A DNA stretch of 64,000 nucleotides from an uncultured Verrucomicrobia subdivision 3 bacterium (GTDB lineage Bacteria > Verrucomicrobiota > Verrucomicrobiia > Limisphaerales > UBA11358): the NCBI GenBank assembly GCA_903895255.1, contig CAITTG010000052.1, positions 62,001 through 126,000 on the forward strand, read 5' to 3'. The position numbers were made by a program, and so were the translations under genes. Below the pieces are notes generated by a model. It saw only the letters and a list, made by a program, of their open reading frames with translations, was not told the DNA's origin and searched no databases. Below, piece after piece: positions 15,944-24,504 of the stretch. Each line of letters opens with the position of its first letter. Position 1 is the first letter of the stretch.

Positions 15944-16351
15944 ATGAAACCGAAACTTATCCGCACGGAATCTGATTATGAGGCGGCGCTCGGGCGTGTG
16001 GCCGCGCTCATGGAGGCGGAGCCGGAACCCGGTTCCGCCCGGGGCGAGGAACTGGAGCTGCTGAGCGTGCTGGTGGAACGCTACGAGGATGAGCATTTTC
16101 CGATGGACCTGCCTGACCCCGTGGCCGCCATCCGTTTCCGAATGGAGCAGCAAGGTCTGAAGAGCAAGGATTTAATCCCTTACTTTGGCAGTGCCAGCAA
16201 AGTATCCGAAGTCCTGGCCGGAAGGCGCGGACTCAGTGTGGCCATGATTCGCAACCTGGTGCAAGGATTGGACATCCCGGCAGAAGCGCTGATTGGCCGG
16301 CCCAAGGCTGCCTTCGCGCCGGAACCCGAGGCTTTGCAGGCTAACGGATAG
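15944..16351 (+). CDS. higA: HigA-like HTH antitoxin
   Basis: 135 aa with the HigA (COG5499-type) layout. An acidic N-terminal part (IRTESDYEAALGRVAALMEAEPEPGS) precedes an XRE-type HTH (IRFRMEQQGLKSKDLIPYFGSASKVSEVLAGRRGLSVAMIRNL). It should neutralise HigB and bind the palindrome 15587-15601 to repress the operon. The gene ends just before a 163-bp palindromic element. Confidence 0.9.
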   Translation: MKPKLIRTESDYEAALGRVAALMEAEPEPGSARGEELELLSVLVERYEDEHFPMDLPDPVAAIRFRMEQQGLKSKDLIPYFGSASKVSEVLAGRRGLSVAMIRNLVQGLDIPAEALIGRPKAAFAPEPEALQANG

Positions 16352-16380
16352 GTCGCCGGCGGCGTGCCATGCGGCCTGCA

Positions 16381-16543
16381 CCGGAACCATGCAATAGAAC
16401 CGCAGCGTTTGCCTGGTCTTTTTGCGTAAGGACTGCTTCGTGGGGCGCTTCCAGATCCATCAAGGATCGGCTGCGCTCCTCACTCCTTGCCTTGCGGAAA
16501 AATCCGCTGCGCAACCACTTGCATCTCTATTGCATGGTTCCGG
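16381..16543. repeat. Palindromic repeat element, 163 bp, type B, perfect 18-bp terminal inverted repeats
   Basis: Perfect arms CCGGAACCATGCAATAGA (16381-16398) and TCTATTGCATGGTTCCGG (16526-16543). The interior contains further imperfect complementarity (GCAGCG/CGCTGC, TTTTTGCG/CGGAAAAA). The right arm ends exactly one base before the stop codon of the minus-strand TPR gene. No coding capacity. It is likely a non-autonomous mobile or REP/MITE-like element. Confidence 0.75.
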
Positions 16544-17797
16544 CTAAGGCTGACCATTTCGTGACCCCGGCGCGAGCATCCCCGCGAAACGCCGGCGGCG
16601 GCTCCGGGTGTGATATTCCCCCAGCTTTTTTTTCAGGATGAGCGCGAAATAAATCAGCAGGACGAACCCCAGACCGAAGAGAATGAACAGGTTGAAGCGG
16701 AGCTGGCGTTCATGATAGGTGGTGGCTGGCGGGAGGGGCAAATGCGCCACCGCCACGGCCACGCCGGTCCAAAACGCCAGCAATAGCGCGGCAAAAAGGG
16801 CCAGACGCAGGCGCAGCGGCCACCGCCGGCAGCCGAGGAAGCCGCCGCGGCGCGCGCCGATTTCCCCGGCGCGGGCGCGGATGTCGCCGATGGTGAGCGC
16901 TTCGTAAACCCCGATCATGGGCCAGACGAGCATGAACCACAGCACGGCGGTGGCAAAAATCTCGCGGCAGCTCAGGTACCACGCCGGCACGAGCAGGAGG
17001 GTGATCAGAATATGCTTCCGCCAATTGTGCTTGAGGAAGTCGAAGCCCATGACCAGGAAATCCATCGGCGCCCACAGGCACCGGTAAATCCGGTCGCGTT
17101 GTTTGAGCGTGAGGAAGAGGTTTTTGCGGGCCACCGCCAATTGCGGGCTGAGAAACAGGGCCTGGCGAAAATGTTCCTCGGCCTTGGGATAATTCCGCGC
17201 CTCGTTGAGGTAAAAGACGCCCAGATTATTGTGGGCTTCCGGGCTCTCCGGGTCCAGGGCCAGGGCTTGCAGGTGTGGTTCCAGCCGCTGCTGCAAATGG
17301 GTGGCATCCGTTTTGAGCCGGTCCAGCACCGGTGGCGCGCAGAGGGCCAGCAGGCGGAGGATGTCCGGATCGCCGGGATTCAATTCCCGGGCCCGGGCGG
17401 CATATGTTCTGGCCGCCACCAAATCTCCCTGGTCATAAAACATGGAGGCGAGGCAATGCCAATGCCAGGGATCGTCAGGGCGGATCGCCAGCGCCCGCTG
17501 GATGGATTCGTCGGCTTCGCGGTACCGTTTTTCCGCGAATAGCGCGATGGCGAGGAAACGGTGGGCCGTGTCATTCTGCGGTTCGGCGGCGAGCACCGAT
17601 TGCAGGTGGGCCACCGCTTCGGCGGGACGCTGGAGATGGATCAGGGCTTGTCCCGCCGCGAGGTGCGCCGGCGCGTTTTCCGGATCAAGAGCCAGCCATT
17701 CCCGCGCGGTTGCCCAAGCCCGCTCCCACTGCCCGCTCAGGAGGAAGCGCGAGCAGAGCAGTTGGTGGTTGGGTGATTCAAAGCCGGGGGCGCTCAT
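16544..17797 (-). CDS. TPR-repeat membrane protein
   Basis: 417 aa from the ATG at 17797 (MSAPGFESPNHQ); an in-frame ATG at 17842 would add 15 residues. Residues about 20-245 hold five to six tetratricopeptide repeats, for example APAHLAAGQALIHLQRPAEAVAHL, DTAHRFLAIALFAEKRYREAD and PEAHNNLGVFYLNEARNYPKAEEHFRQAL. The C-terminal part has about four membrane segments (ILITLLLVPAWYLSC, AVLWFMLVWPMIGVY, LALFAALLLAFWTGVAVAV, LFILFGLGFVLLIYFALIL) and a basic tail. The TPR part is probably cytoplasmic and acts as a protein-interaction platform. Function unknown. Its stop codon abuts the palindromic element. Confidence 0.8.
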   Translation of the reverse strand: MSAPGFESPNHQLLCSRFLLSGQWERAWATAREWLALDPENAPAHLAAGQALIHLQRPAEAVAHLQSVLAAEPQNDTAHRFLAIALFAEKRYREADESIQRALAIRPDDPWHWHCLASMFYDQGDLVAARTYAARARELNPGDPDILRLLALCAPPVLDRLKTDATHLQQRLEPHLQALALDPESPEAHNNLGVFYLNEARNYPKAEEHFRQALFLSPQLAVARKNLFLTLKQRDRIYRCLWAPMDFLVMGFDFLKHNWRKHILITLLLVPAWYLSCREIFATAVLWFMLVWPMIGVYEALTIGDIRARAGEIGARRGGFLGCRRWPLRLRLALFAALLLAFWTGVAVAVAHLPLPPATTYHERQLRFNLFILFGLGFVLLIYFALILKKKLGEYHTRSRRRRFAGMLAPGSRNGQP

Positions 17798-17971
17798 CAC
17801 GGCGACATTATCGGCGGGGCAAGGGCATCTGACAATATCCAAGAACCGAGGAGTTTACGAGTTTATGGAGCAAAGCACCCAGGCGATGGCCGGCATGGGG
17901 CATTTTATTCAAAGCGTTATGCCAAAAATCGAATATTAATATCCGGCCCGGGCGGCTAGACTGGCGGCACC

Positions 17972-19477
17972 ATGAATTCCCCCAAACTCCTGCGGATGCT
18001 GCTGGTTGCGATCGTATGCGCCATGAGCCGCCCAACCCGGGCAGAAACGCCGCCCCGACTGCCGGAAGTGGCCCTGCCCGTGTTCCCCGCGCACCGCGTT
18101 AATCTGGCCGATTATGGCGGGGTGGGAGATGGTCGGTCGCTCAACACCGCGGCATTTGCCCGGGCCCTGAAGGCGCTGGCGGATCAGGGCGGCGGGGAAT
18201 TGATTGTCCCAGCCGGTTTTTGGCTCACGGGGCCCATCCAACTCGGCAGCAACATTAATTTACATCTCGAACGTGGTGCGCTGATCCAATTCTCCCGGGA
18301 CTACCGGCGATATCCCCTAGTGGTCATTAACGTCAAGGGGGAACGCGCCGTGGATGCCACCTCGCCGATTTCCGGCCAAAACCTGGAAAATGTGGGGATT
18401 ACCGGTGAGGGCATCCTGGATGGCGGCGGGGACGCCTGGCGCATGCTAAAAAAAGAAAAACTTGGCGAGCGCGAATGGGAGTCGTTGGTCAAGTCCGGCG
18501 GGGTGGTGGATGCACAGGGCAAAACCTGGTATCCCAGTCGCGAGGCGATGGACGGGGGAGAATTGGTGGGCCGCCTGCGCGCGGCCGGCTCGCAGCAACC
18601 CGCGGATTACGAACCGGCGCATCCGTTTCTCCGGCCGCGCATGCTGCGGCTCATTGGCTGCCGGAAGGTGTTGCTGCAAGGGGTCACGTTCCAGAATCCG
18701 CCGAATTGGACGCTGAACCCCGCGCTCTGCCAGGATGTTTCGATTTTGCAGGTCACCGTGCACAACTCCCCGGCGGCGCAAAACAGCGACGCTCTGGATT
18801 TGGAATCCTGCCAGCGTGCCCGCATCCAGGATTGCGTGTTTGAGGCGGGAGATGACGGCATTTGTCTTAAATCCGGCAAGGATGCCGTTGGGCGGCGCAT
18901 CGGCGAGCCGACAGAGGATGTGCTGGTGGAGGGGTGCACGGTCTATCATGCGCACGGAGGATTTGTCATCGGCAGCGAAATGTCCGGCGGAGTCCGCAAC
19001 GTTTGGGTAAACAATTGCACGTTCATGGGCACCGATGTGGGGTTGCGCTTCAAGAGCAGCCGCGGGCGAGGGGGGGTCGTGGAGCGGATTTTTGTCACCA
19101 ACGTGCGGATGGAAAGCATGGGGGAGGACGCCATCAACTTCAACCTGTATTACGGGGGTAAACCGGCGCTTGAGGACGCGGGCACCCCGACGACTGACAC
19201 GCCGCCGCCGGTGACCGCAGCCACGCCGCAATTCCGGGACATACACCTGGAAAACATTGTGTGCCGGGGCGCGCAATCGGCCATCCGGCTGCAAGGCCTG
19301 CCGGAAATGCCCTTGCAAAACGTCACCTTGAAAAATGTGGACATCACCGCGCAGCGCGGGGTTTCCGTCACGGACGCCGAGAACATTCAATTTGCCGGGG
19401 TGCGCGTGGAAACCACGGGCGGCGCGCCCTTAACGCAGCTCCGGGTAAAAGATTGCGTGCTGGAGTTGGTCAAGTAG
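17972..19477 (+). CDS. Secreted GH28 polygalacturonase-type pectinase
   Basis: 501 aa with signal peptide (LLRMLLVAIVCAMSRPTRA). Right-handed beta-helix of GH28. The N-terminal pectate-lyase-3-like segment is NLADYGGVGDGRSLNTAAF. Catalytic motifs are NSD (271-273), GDDG (Asp pair, about 294-295), HGG (His about 328) and RFKSSRG, equivalent to the NTD, DD, GHG and RIK motifs of the family. It likely hydrolyses homogalacturonan or rhamnogalacturonan backbones outside the cytoplasm. This fits the nearby SGNH deacetylases and uxuA, though the gene is about 5 kb away and has its own upstream region. Confidence 0.93.
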   Translation: MNSPKLLRMLLVAIVCAMSRPTRAETPPRLPEVALPVFPAHRVNLADYGGVGDGRSLNTAAFARALKALADQGGGELIVPAGFWLTGPIQLGSNINLHLERGALIQFSRDYRRYPLVVINVKGERAVDATSPISGQNLENVGITGEGILDGGGDAWRMLKKEKLGEREWESLVKSGGVVDAQGKTWYPSREAMDGGELVGRLRAAGSQQPADYEPAHPFLRPRMLRLIGCRKVLLQGVTFQNPPNWTLNPALCQDVSILQVTVHNSPAAQNSDALDLESCQRARIQDCVFEAGDDGICLKSGKDAVGRRIGEPTEDVLVEGCTVYHAHGGFVIGSEMSGGVRNVWVNNCTFMGTDVGLRFKSSRGRGGVVERIFVTNVRMESMGEDAINFNLYYGGKPALEDAGTPTTDTPPPVTAATPQFRDIHLENIVCRGAQSAIRLQGLPEMPLQNVTLKNVDITAQRGVSVTDAENIQFAGVRVETTGGAPLTQLRVKDCVLELVK

Positions 19478-19523
19478 CCGCTCCGGTGGCATCCATTGCT
19501 GGCAATCGTTTTGGGATAAAAAA

Positions 19524-19562
19524 CCCCAACCGGACCGGGGTGTTTGGCCCGGGCGGTTGGGG
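19524..19562 (-). terminator. Rho-independent terminator for the ThuA operon
   Basis: A 9-bp stem (CCCCAACCG / CGGTTGGGG) with additional inner GC pairing. On the minus strand the stem is followed by TTTTTT, the classic intrinsic terminator form, 23 bp beyond the ThuA stop. It may also end the convergent GH28 transcript. Confidence 0.75.
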
Positions 19563-19584
19563 TGTTAAGCGAGGAATTCCCTGC

Positions 19585-20460
19585 TCAGTGGGCGGCGGGA
19601 GTGATGCCGAGGGCCCATTCGATGCCACCCAACACATGCTGCTGGTAGGCTTTGCTGATGTCGGGGGTGTTCTTGCGGTCCTTGATGGCGGGATCGGTGT
19701 CCCAGAGGTCTTCGCGGTGGCCGAGGGAGGTGTAGAAGACGCGGCCCTGGCCGTAGGCTTTGCACCAGGAAACGGCGAAGTGGCCGGCCGCGCCGGTTTC
19801 GGGATGTTTGTCGAGAATCAAGAGGTCATGGACCTTGGTGGGGTCGTAGTTTTTAAATTGATAGATTTCCTCCTGGTTGATGTGGAAGGACTGGCCAAGC
19901 TGGGCCACGGCGGGGTTGCTGGGATCCTGCACGAGGCAATCGACGGGCACCTGGCGGCCGTGACGCTTGAATTCGCCGCCGAGCATGTCGATGTAGGGGG
20001 GCCAGCCGTGGAAGGTGTCGCTGGCGGCGTGGATGCCGATGAAGGCATGGCCGGCCTTGATCCAGTCGAGGAAGCCCTGGGGATCGGGCAACGGGAGGTC
20101 GCCGGTGGTGCTGGCGAAAACTACGCCGTCATAATTTTTCAGGGAATCCGGGGAAAGCTTTCGCAGGACCGCTTTCAAGCTGTCCGTCCAGGCGGCTTCA
20201 GCGGTCTGGTAGGCGGCCTGCTCGTCGGCGGAAGCGCCGGGTTTGGGTTTGGCCGGCTGGTTGGGCGGTTGTTGCACCAAGTCCACGGTGAAGGCGCCGC
20301 TCTCCGCGCCAAGCTGGGCGAGGATTTTTTCGGCAGTGGGAATGGAGCTGTGACGGAAACCGGTGGTGGTGGTGACGACCAGCAGCTTCTTGGGGGCGTC
20401 TGCGGCGTGCAGGGAGGTGACCGCCAGCAGGGCGGCGACGATGGGGGCGAGTATTTTCAT
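19585..20460 (-). CDS. Secreted ThuA-domain protein
   Basis: 291 aa from the ATG at 20460, chosen because it opens a signal peptide (MKILAPIVAALLAVTSLHAA). The ThuA/glutamine amidotransferase-like fold shows KLLVVTTTTGFRHSSIPTAEKIL, YDGVVFASTTGDLPL, FIGIHAASDTFHGWPPYIDMLGGEF and VSWCKAYGQGRVFYTSLGHREDLW. ThuA proteins are often linked to sugar oxidoreductases and DUF1080 proteins in Verrucomicrobia, Planctomycetes and Bacteroidetes. It is the last gene of the four-gene minus-strand operon and is followed by an intrinsic terminator. Confidence 0.88.
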   Translation of the reverse strand: MKILAPIVAALLAVTSLHAADAPKKLLVVTTTTGFRHSSIPTAEKILAQLGAESGAFTVDLVQQPPNQPAKPKPGASADEQAAYQTAEAAWTDSLKAVLRKLSPDSLKNYDGVVFASTTGDLPLPDPQGFLDWIKAGHAFIGIHAASDTFHGWPPYIDMLGGEFKRHGRQVPVDCLVQDPSNPAVAQLGQSFHINQEEIYQFKNYDPTKVHDLLILDKHPETGAAGHFAVSWCKAYGQGRVFYTSLGHREDLWDTDPAIKDRKNTPDISKAYQQHVLGGIEWALGITPAAH

Positions 20461-20516
20461 TTTATTAATGGAGGGGTGGCCAGATTGAAAGGTTACACGG
20501 TTAAGTGGTGGCAGGC

Positions 20517-21335
20517 TCAAGGATCATTGACCAAGGGGATGGGACGGACCCAGATGTTGCGGAAGGAAACCGAGTTATTGTGGTATTGCAGGGCCAGCGG
20601 GCCGGTGGAACGGTGCTGCTTGTATTCGCCGGGCACGCGCCAGTTGGTTTCGCCGCGAATGGCCTGGTGGTTTTGCAGCAGCACCCCGTTTAGAATGACC
20701 GTCACATAACCGGGGGAGACCAGGGAGCCATCGTCGGCAAAATGAGGGACGTTAAAAATAATGTCGTAGGTCTGCCATTCGCCGGGCGGGCGGCAGGCAT
20801 TGGCGAGGGCGGGATGCTGGCCATAAATGCCGCCGGTGGCGCCGTCGGCGTAGGTTTTGTTGTTATAACAATCGAGCACTTGAATCTCATACAAGCCCAT
20901 GAGGAAGACGCCGCTGTTGCCGCGGCTCTGGCCATCGCCCCGAGGCGGAGTGGGTTCGCGAAATTCCAGGTGCAACTGGAGGTCGCCAAATTGATTGGTG
21001 GTTTGAATGTCACCCTTGGCGGAAGTCGCGACACCATCGGCGACGGTCCAGGCGACGGGGCCGCCACTGCCCTTGTCCACCCATTGGGACAAATCTTTGC
21101 CGTCAAACAGCACGGTGGCATCGCTCGGCGGCGTGGCTTGCTCGCTGAAGGTGCCGGGCGTGACCACGGGCGGCTGGGGCCGCGCGGGGTCATGCACGTG
21201 CCATTTGCCATCGGGCTGCAGAGGCGTGTCCTGGAAACCGGCCACGCCGTCAATGGTGACTTCGGGGTAGTTGGCGGCGTGGGCCGATACGAGGGTCAGG
21301 GCTGCGAGGGCGGGGACGAGGAGGTTCAGTTTCAT
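20517..21335 (-). CDS. Secreted DUF1080 (3-keto-disaccharide hydrolase/lyase family) protein B
   Basis: 272 aa from the ATG at 21335 (MKLNLLVPALAALTLVSAHAA signal peptide). DUF1080 concanavalin-like fold with ATVLFDGKDLSQWVDKGSGG, AWTVADGVATSAKGDIQTTNQFGDLQLHLEFR, RGNSGVFLMGLYEIQVLDCY, PPGEWQTYDIIF and PLALQYHNNSVSFRNIWVRP. Family members are annotated as 3-keto-disaccharide hydrolases. It is a diverged tandem paralogue of the upstream gene. Acting outside the cytoplasm, it would cleave a 3-keto glycoside made by the linked oxidoreductase system. Confidence 0.88.
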   Translation of the reverse strand: MKLNLLVPALAALTLVSAHAANYPEVTIDGVAGFQDTPLQPDGKWHVHDPARPQPPVVTPGTFSEQATPPSDATVLFDGKDLSQWVDKGSGGPVAWTVADGVATSAKGDIQTTNQFGDLQLHLEFREPTPPRGDGQSRGNSGVFLMGLYEIQVLDCYNNKTYADGATGGIYGQHPALANACRPPGEWQTYDIIFNVPHFADDGSLVSPGYVTVILNGVLLQNHQAIRGETNWRVPGEYKQHRSTGPLALQYHNNSVSFRNIWVRPIPLVNDP

Positions 21336-21348
21336 AATAATGGGAGGC

Positions 21349-22188
21349 TTACAAATTGGAGCCGAGGTGCAGGGAGCGAATCCAGATGTTGCGGAAGCGG
21401 ACGGGGTTTTTGTGGTCCTGCAATTCAATGAACACCTCCGGGGCATGCGGGGCCGGATAATGGGAGAGCGATTTCCACGGGAGGGCGGCGTTGATGCCAT
21501 CGGTCATGCCGGCGAGTTCGTAATGATTTTGAATGACGACGCCGTTTTGGAGGACGGTGATGACGGCTTTTTTGACGAGTTCACCCTGCGCGTTCCAGCG
21601 GGGTGATTCGAAGAGGATATCGTAGGTTTGCCATTCGCCGGGCGGTTTGCAGGCGTTCACGAGCGGGGGCGACTGGCCGTAAATCGCGCCGGCCTGGCCA
21701 TCGGCATAGGTTTTGGCCTGGTAGGAATCCAGCACCTGCACCTCGTACATGTCATTGATAAGAATGCCACTGTTGCCGCGGCCCTGGCTGGTGCCGTGGG
21801 GAGGATTGGGCGAGGCCCATTCGACGTGGAGTTGGAAATCGGCCCATTTGCCGATGGTGCGGATGCCGCCGCCCGAGGGGGCGGTTTCCACGTAATCCTC
21901 GTTAGTGTGCCAGTTGGCCGGGGTGCCGCGGGCGTTGACCCATTTATCCAGGCCGGTGCCATTAAAGAGAATTTCGGCGTCCGACGGGGCGGGCGCGCCC
22001 TGGCTGAAGGTGGCGCCGGGAGTGACGACCACGGGTTGGGGACGTGCCGGATCGTGCACATGCCATTTGCCGTCCGCCTCGAAGGGGGTGTTGGTAAAGC
22101 CGTCAATGGTTTCGGCCGCGGGGGCGAGCGTGGGCTGCTGGCAGGCCAGGGCGGCCAGCAAAGCAAGCGCAGGGGTGAGGTTTTTCAC
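21349..22188 (-). CDS. Secreted DUF1080 (3-keto-disaccharide hydrolase/lyase family) protein A
   Basis: 279 aa with signal peptide (MKNLTPALALLAALACQQPTLAPAAE). It shares with protein B the N-terminal motif DGKWHVHDPARPQP and the DUF1080 core: AEILFNGTGLDKWVNARG, FQLHVEWASP, GNSGILINDMYEVQVLDSY, KPPGEWQTYDILFE, VFIELQDHKNPVRFRNIWIRSL. It starts 25 bp after the Gfo/Idh/MocA gene and is followed after 13 bp by protein B, so the pair probably arose by tandem duplication and then diverged. Confidence 0.88.
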   Translation of the reverse strand: MKNLTPALALLAALACQQPTLAPAAETIDGFTNTPFEADGKWHVHDPARPQPVVVTPGATFSQGAPAPSDAEILFNGTGLDKWVNARGTPANWHTNEDYVETAPSGGGIRTIGKWADFQLHVEWASPNPPHGTSQGRGNSGILINDMYEVQVLDSYQAKTYADGQAGAIYGQSPPLVNACKPPGEWQTYDILFESPRWNAQGELVKKAVITVLQNGVVIQNHYELAGMTDGINAALPWKSLSHYPAPHAPEVFIELQDHKNPVRFRNIWIRSLHLGSNL

Positions 22189-22213
22189 AAAAGAATGACA
22201 GCGATGGTGGGTT

Positions 22214-23371
22214 TCAGGCTTTGATAAATTTGGTCCACTTCACCTTGGATTTGGCGGACTTCACGGCGGTTTCCAAAAACGCCATGCCATAGACGCCGTC
22301 GTCCACGGTGGGGAAGTCGTAGGTGCCCTTTTTACCGGCCTGGGCGTCGCGAATGGCGGCGACGGCTTCCAGATAAATATTGGCGAAGGCTTCAATGAAG
22401 GCCTCGGGATGGCCGAAGGGCAGGCGGGTGAATTTTTTGGCGATGTCGGAGACGTAGCCGTTGCCGCGGCGCAGGATGCGGGCGGGCTCGCCCTTGGGGG
22501 TGAATTTCAATTCGTTCGGATGTTCCTGGTGCCAGGCCAGCGCGCCCAGGGTGCCGTACACGCGGATGTTGAGATTGTTTTCCTCGCCGCAGGAAATTTG
22601 GGAGGCGTGGAGCACGCCCTGCGCACCGCCCTGGTAGCGAAGCAACAAATTGGCGTCGTCCTCCAGTTTGCGTCCGGGAATGAAGGTGGTGAAGGAGGCA
22701 CAGAGGGATTCGATGTGGAGACCGGTGATATAGCGCCCGAGATTTTCGGCGTGGGTGCCGATGTCGCCGAGGCAGCAGGAGGCGCCGGCTTTCTTGGGGT
22801 CGGAGCGCCAGGCGGCCTGTTTCTGGCCGTCGGCCTCGATACGGTCGAGCAGCCAGCCTTGGGGGTATTCGGCGACAACCTTGAGAATTTTGCCGAGTTT
22901 GCCGGCGCGGACGAGTTCGCGGGCTTCCTTGACCATGGGATAACCGGTGTAATTGTGCGTGAGCGCGAAGACTTTACCGGTTTTGCGCACGGTGGCGCGC
23001 AGGGCTTTGGCCTCGGCCAGGTTCAAGGTCATGGGCTTGTCGCAGACGACATGGAAGCCGGCTTTGAGGAAGGTGGTGGCGACGGGGGCGTGCAGGAAAT
23101 TGGGGGTGACGATGGACACGAAGTCGATGCGCTCATCGGCCGGGAGGGCGGCTTCGCACCGGGCCATTTCCTCATAGGAAGCATAGACGCGGGCGGGGTT
23201 GAGGAAGAGTTGCTCGCCGGTGGTGGCGGAATTTTTGGCGTCGGAGGAAAAGGCGCCGGCGACGAGTTCGAGCTGGCCATCGAGACTGGCCGCGAGGCGG
23301 TGGACGGCGCCGATGAAGGCGTTCTGGCCCCCGCCGACCATTCCATAACGTAATTTGCGTTTGGCGGACAT
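22214..23371 (-). CDS. Gfo/Idh/MocA-family NAD(P)-dependent oxidoreductase
   Basis: 385 aa. The N-terminal Rossmann fold shows RYGMVGGGQNAFIGAVHR, FVSIVTPNFLHAPVATTFLKAGFHVVCDKPMTLN (EKP-like motif with D in place of E) and ALTHNYTGYPMVKEARELV. The C-terminal substrate domain contains CCLGDIGTHAENLGRYITG, carrying the conserved D-x-x-x-H pattern. No export signal, so it acts in the cytoplasm. It heads the operon with two DUF1080 proteins and ThuA. The likely substrate is a sugar or a 3-keto sugar; the exact substrate is unknown. Confidence 0.88.
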   Translation of the reverse strand: MSAKRKLRYGMVGGGQNAFIGAVHRLAASLDGQLELVAGAFSSDAKNSATTGEQLFLNPARVYASYEEMARCEAALPADERIDFVSIVTPNFLHAPVATTFLKAGFHVVCDKPMTLNLAEAKALRATVRKTGKVFALTHNYTGYPMVKEARELVRAGKLGKILKVVAEYPQGWLLDRIEADGQKQAAWRSDPKKAGASCCLGDIGTHAENLGRYITGLHIESLCASFTTFIPGRKLEDDANLLLRYQGGAQGVLHASQISCGEENNLNIRVYGTLGALAWHQEHPNELKFTPKGEPARILRRGNGYVSDIAKKFTRLPFGHPEAFIEAFANIYLEAVAAIRDAQAGKKGTYDFPTVDDGVYGMAFLETAVKSAKSKVKWTKFIKA

Positions 23372-23591
23372 AAATGAATTTGGTTGAGAGCGGATAACTT
23401 AGGCAAAGCCGGAGCCGCCGACAAGGGCGAATCTGGTCCGCTAAAAACGGGGCACGGAAGCGGGGCAACCAGGGATGGACAGGAATGAGGCTGGAGATTT
23501 CATCAGGCAAGCAGGAAGGGGACGGCGATCATGGACAGCGACCGCCGTTTTTACCATCGCCGGGGATGGTTGGTGACGGTCCGGGCATGCT

Positions 23592-23623
23592 GCCTGGCCG
23601 CGACGGACGGGTCGCGGCCAGGC
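23592..23623. terminator. Strong hairpin downstream of fabI
   Basis: A perfect 13-bp GC-rich stem (GCCTGGCCGCGAC / GTCGCGGCCAGGC) with a 6-base loop, 9 bp beyond the fabI stop. No U-tract follows on the minus strand, so termination is plausible but not canonical. Confidence 0.5.
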
Positions 23624-23632
23624 GGAAACGAA

Positions 23633-24403
23633 TTACATCCCCATGATCTGGTAGCCGGAGTCCACATAGAGGACCTGGCCGGTGATGGCGGCGGCGCCAT
23701 CGCTGGCGAGGAAGACGCCGGTGGCGCCGAGTTCCTCGGGCAGGACGTTGCGCTTGAGCGGGGCGTGGGCCTCGTAGTGCTTGAGCATTTCGCCGAAGCC
23801 GCTGATGCCGCGCGCGGCGAGGGTGTTCACGGGACCGGCGCTGATGCAGTTGACGCGGATTTTTTTGGGACCCAAATCGTAGGCAAGATAGCGGGTGCTG
23901 GCTTCGAGCGCGGCCTTGGCCACGCCCATGACGTTGTAGTGGGGCACGACTTTTTCCGCGCCATAATAGCTCATGGCGACGATGCTGCCGCTCTCGGTCA
24001 TGAGGGGCGCGGCGGCGCGGGCGAGGGCCACGAGGGAATAGGCACTGACGTCATGCGCCACCCGGAAGGCCTCGCGGCTGGTGTTCACGAATTCGCCTTC
24101 CAGGGCGTCCTTGGGGGCGTAGGCGACGGAGTGGAGGAGCAAATTCAATTTGCCAAACTTTTCGCCGACCGACTGGAAGACGGCGGCGATGTCCTCGTCC
24201 TTGGTCACGTCGCAGGGGAGGATGAGGGTGTCCGGCCCGAAGGTGCCGGCGAGTTCCTCCACGTTTTCCTTGAGGCGCTCGCCTTGATAGGTGAAGGCGA
24301 GGCGGGCCCCTTCGCGGGCCCAGGCCTGGGCGATGGCCCACGCGATGGAGCGTTTGTTGGCTACCCCGAAGACAATCCCGGTTTTTCCTGCAAGCAATGA
24401 CAT
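23633..24403 (-). CDS. fabI: Enoyl-[acyl-carrier-protein] reductase (NADH), FabI type
   Basis: 256 aa short-chain dehydrogenase of FabI type. N-terminal GKTGIVFGVANKRSIAWAIAQAWAREGA matches the atypical NAD-binding motif of FabI. HSVAYAPKDALEG and the catalytic Tyr-x6-Lys arrangement (YNVMGVAKAALEASTRYLA) are present, then INCISAGPVNTLAARGI (here VNCISAGP). It catalyses the last reductive step of each fatty-acid elongation cycle. Monocistronic by spacing, divergent from the M50 protease gene with a palindrome between them. Confidence 0.95.
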   Translation of the reverse strand: MSLLAGKTGIVFGVANKRSIAWAIAQAWAREGARLAFTYQGERLKENVEELAGTFGPDTLILPCDVTKDEDIAAVFQSVGEKFGKLNLLLHSVAYAPKDALEGEFVNTSREAFRVAHDVSAYSLVALARAAAPLMTESGSIVAMSYYGAEKVVPHYNVMGVAKAALEASTRYLAYDLGPKKIRVNCISAGPVNTLAARGISGFGEMLKHYEAHAPLKRNVLPEELGATGVFLASDGAAAITGQVLYVDSGYQIMGM

Positions 24404-24439
24404 AATGACTAGGTGTTAAAAATGTTCAGTGGCGGACAT

Positions 24440-24455
24440 GGTAAAACATTTTACC
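24440..24455. promoter_or_regulatory. Palindrome in the fabI / M50 protease divergent promoter region
   Basis: GGTAAAACATTTTACC: 7-bp arms with a 2-base centre, in a 90-bp AT-rich spacer between two divergent genes. The size and symmetry fit an operator for a dimeric regulator. No cognate regulator is adjacent, so this is inference. Confidence 0.4.
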
Positions 24456-24504
24456 CGTCCGTCCAGCCTCGACTCGCGCGGGGGAATCCGGTAAGGTGGA
24501 CAAA

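Noticed and set aside
23372..23632. Possible small RNA or gene between the oxidoreductase and fabI
   Set aside because: Only the hairpin 23592-23623 stands out; no promoter or open frame could be supported.
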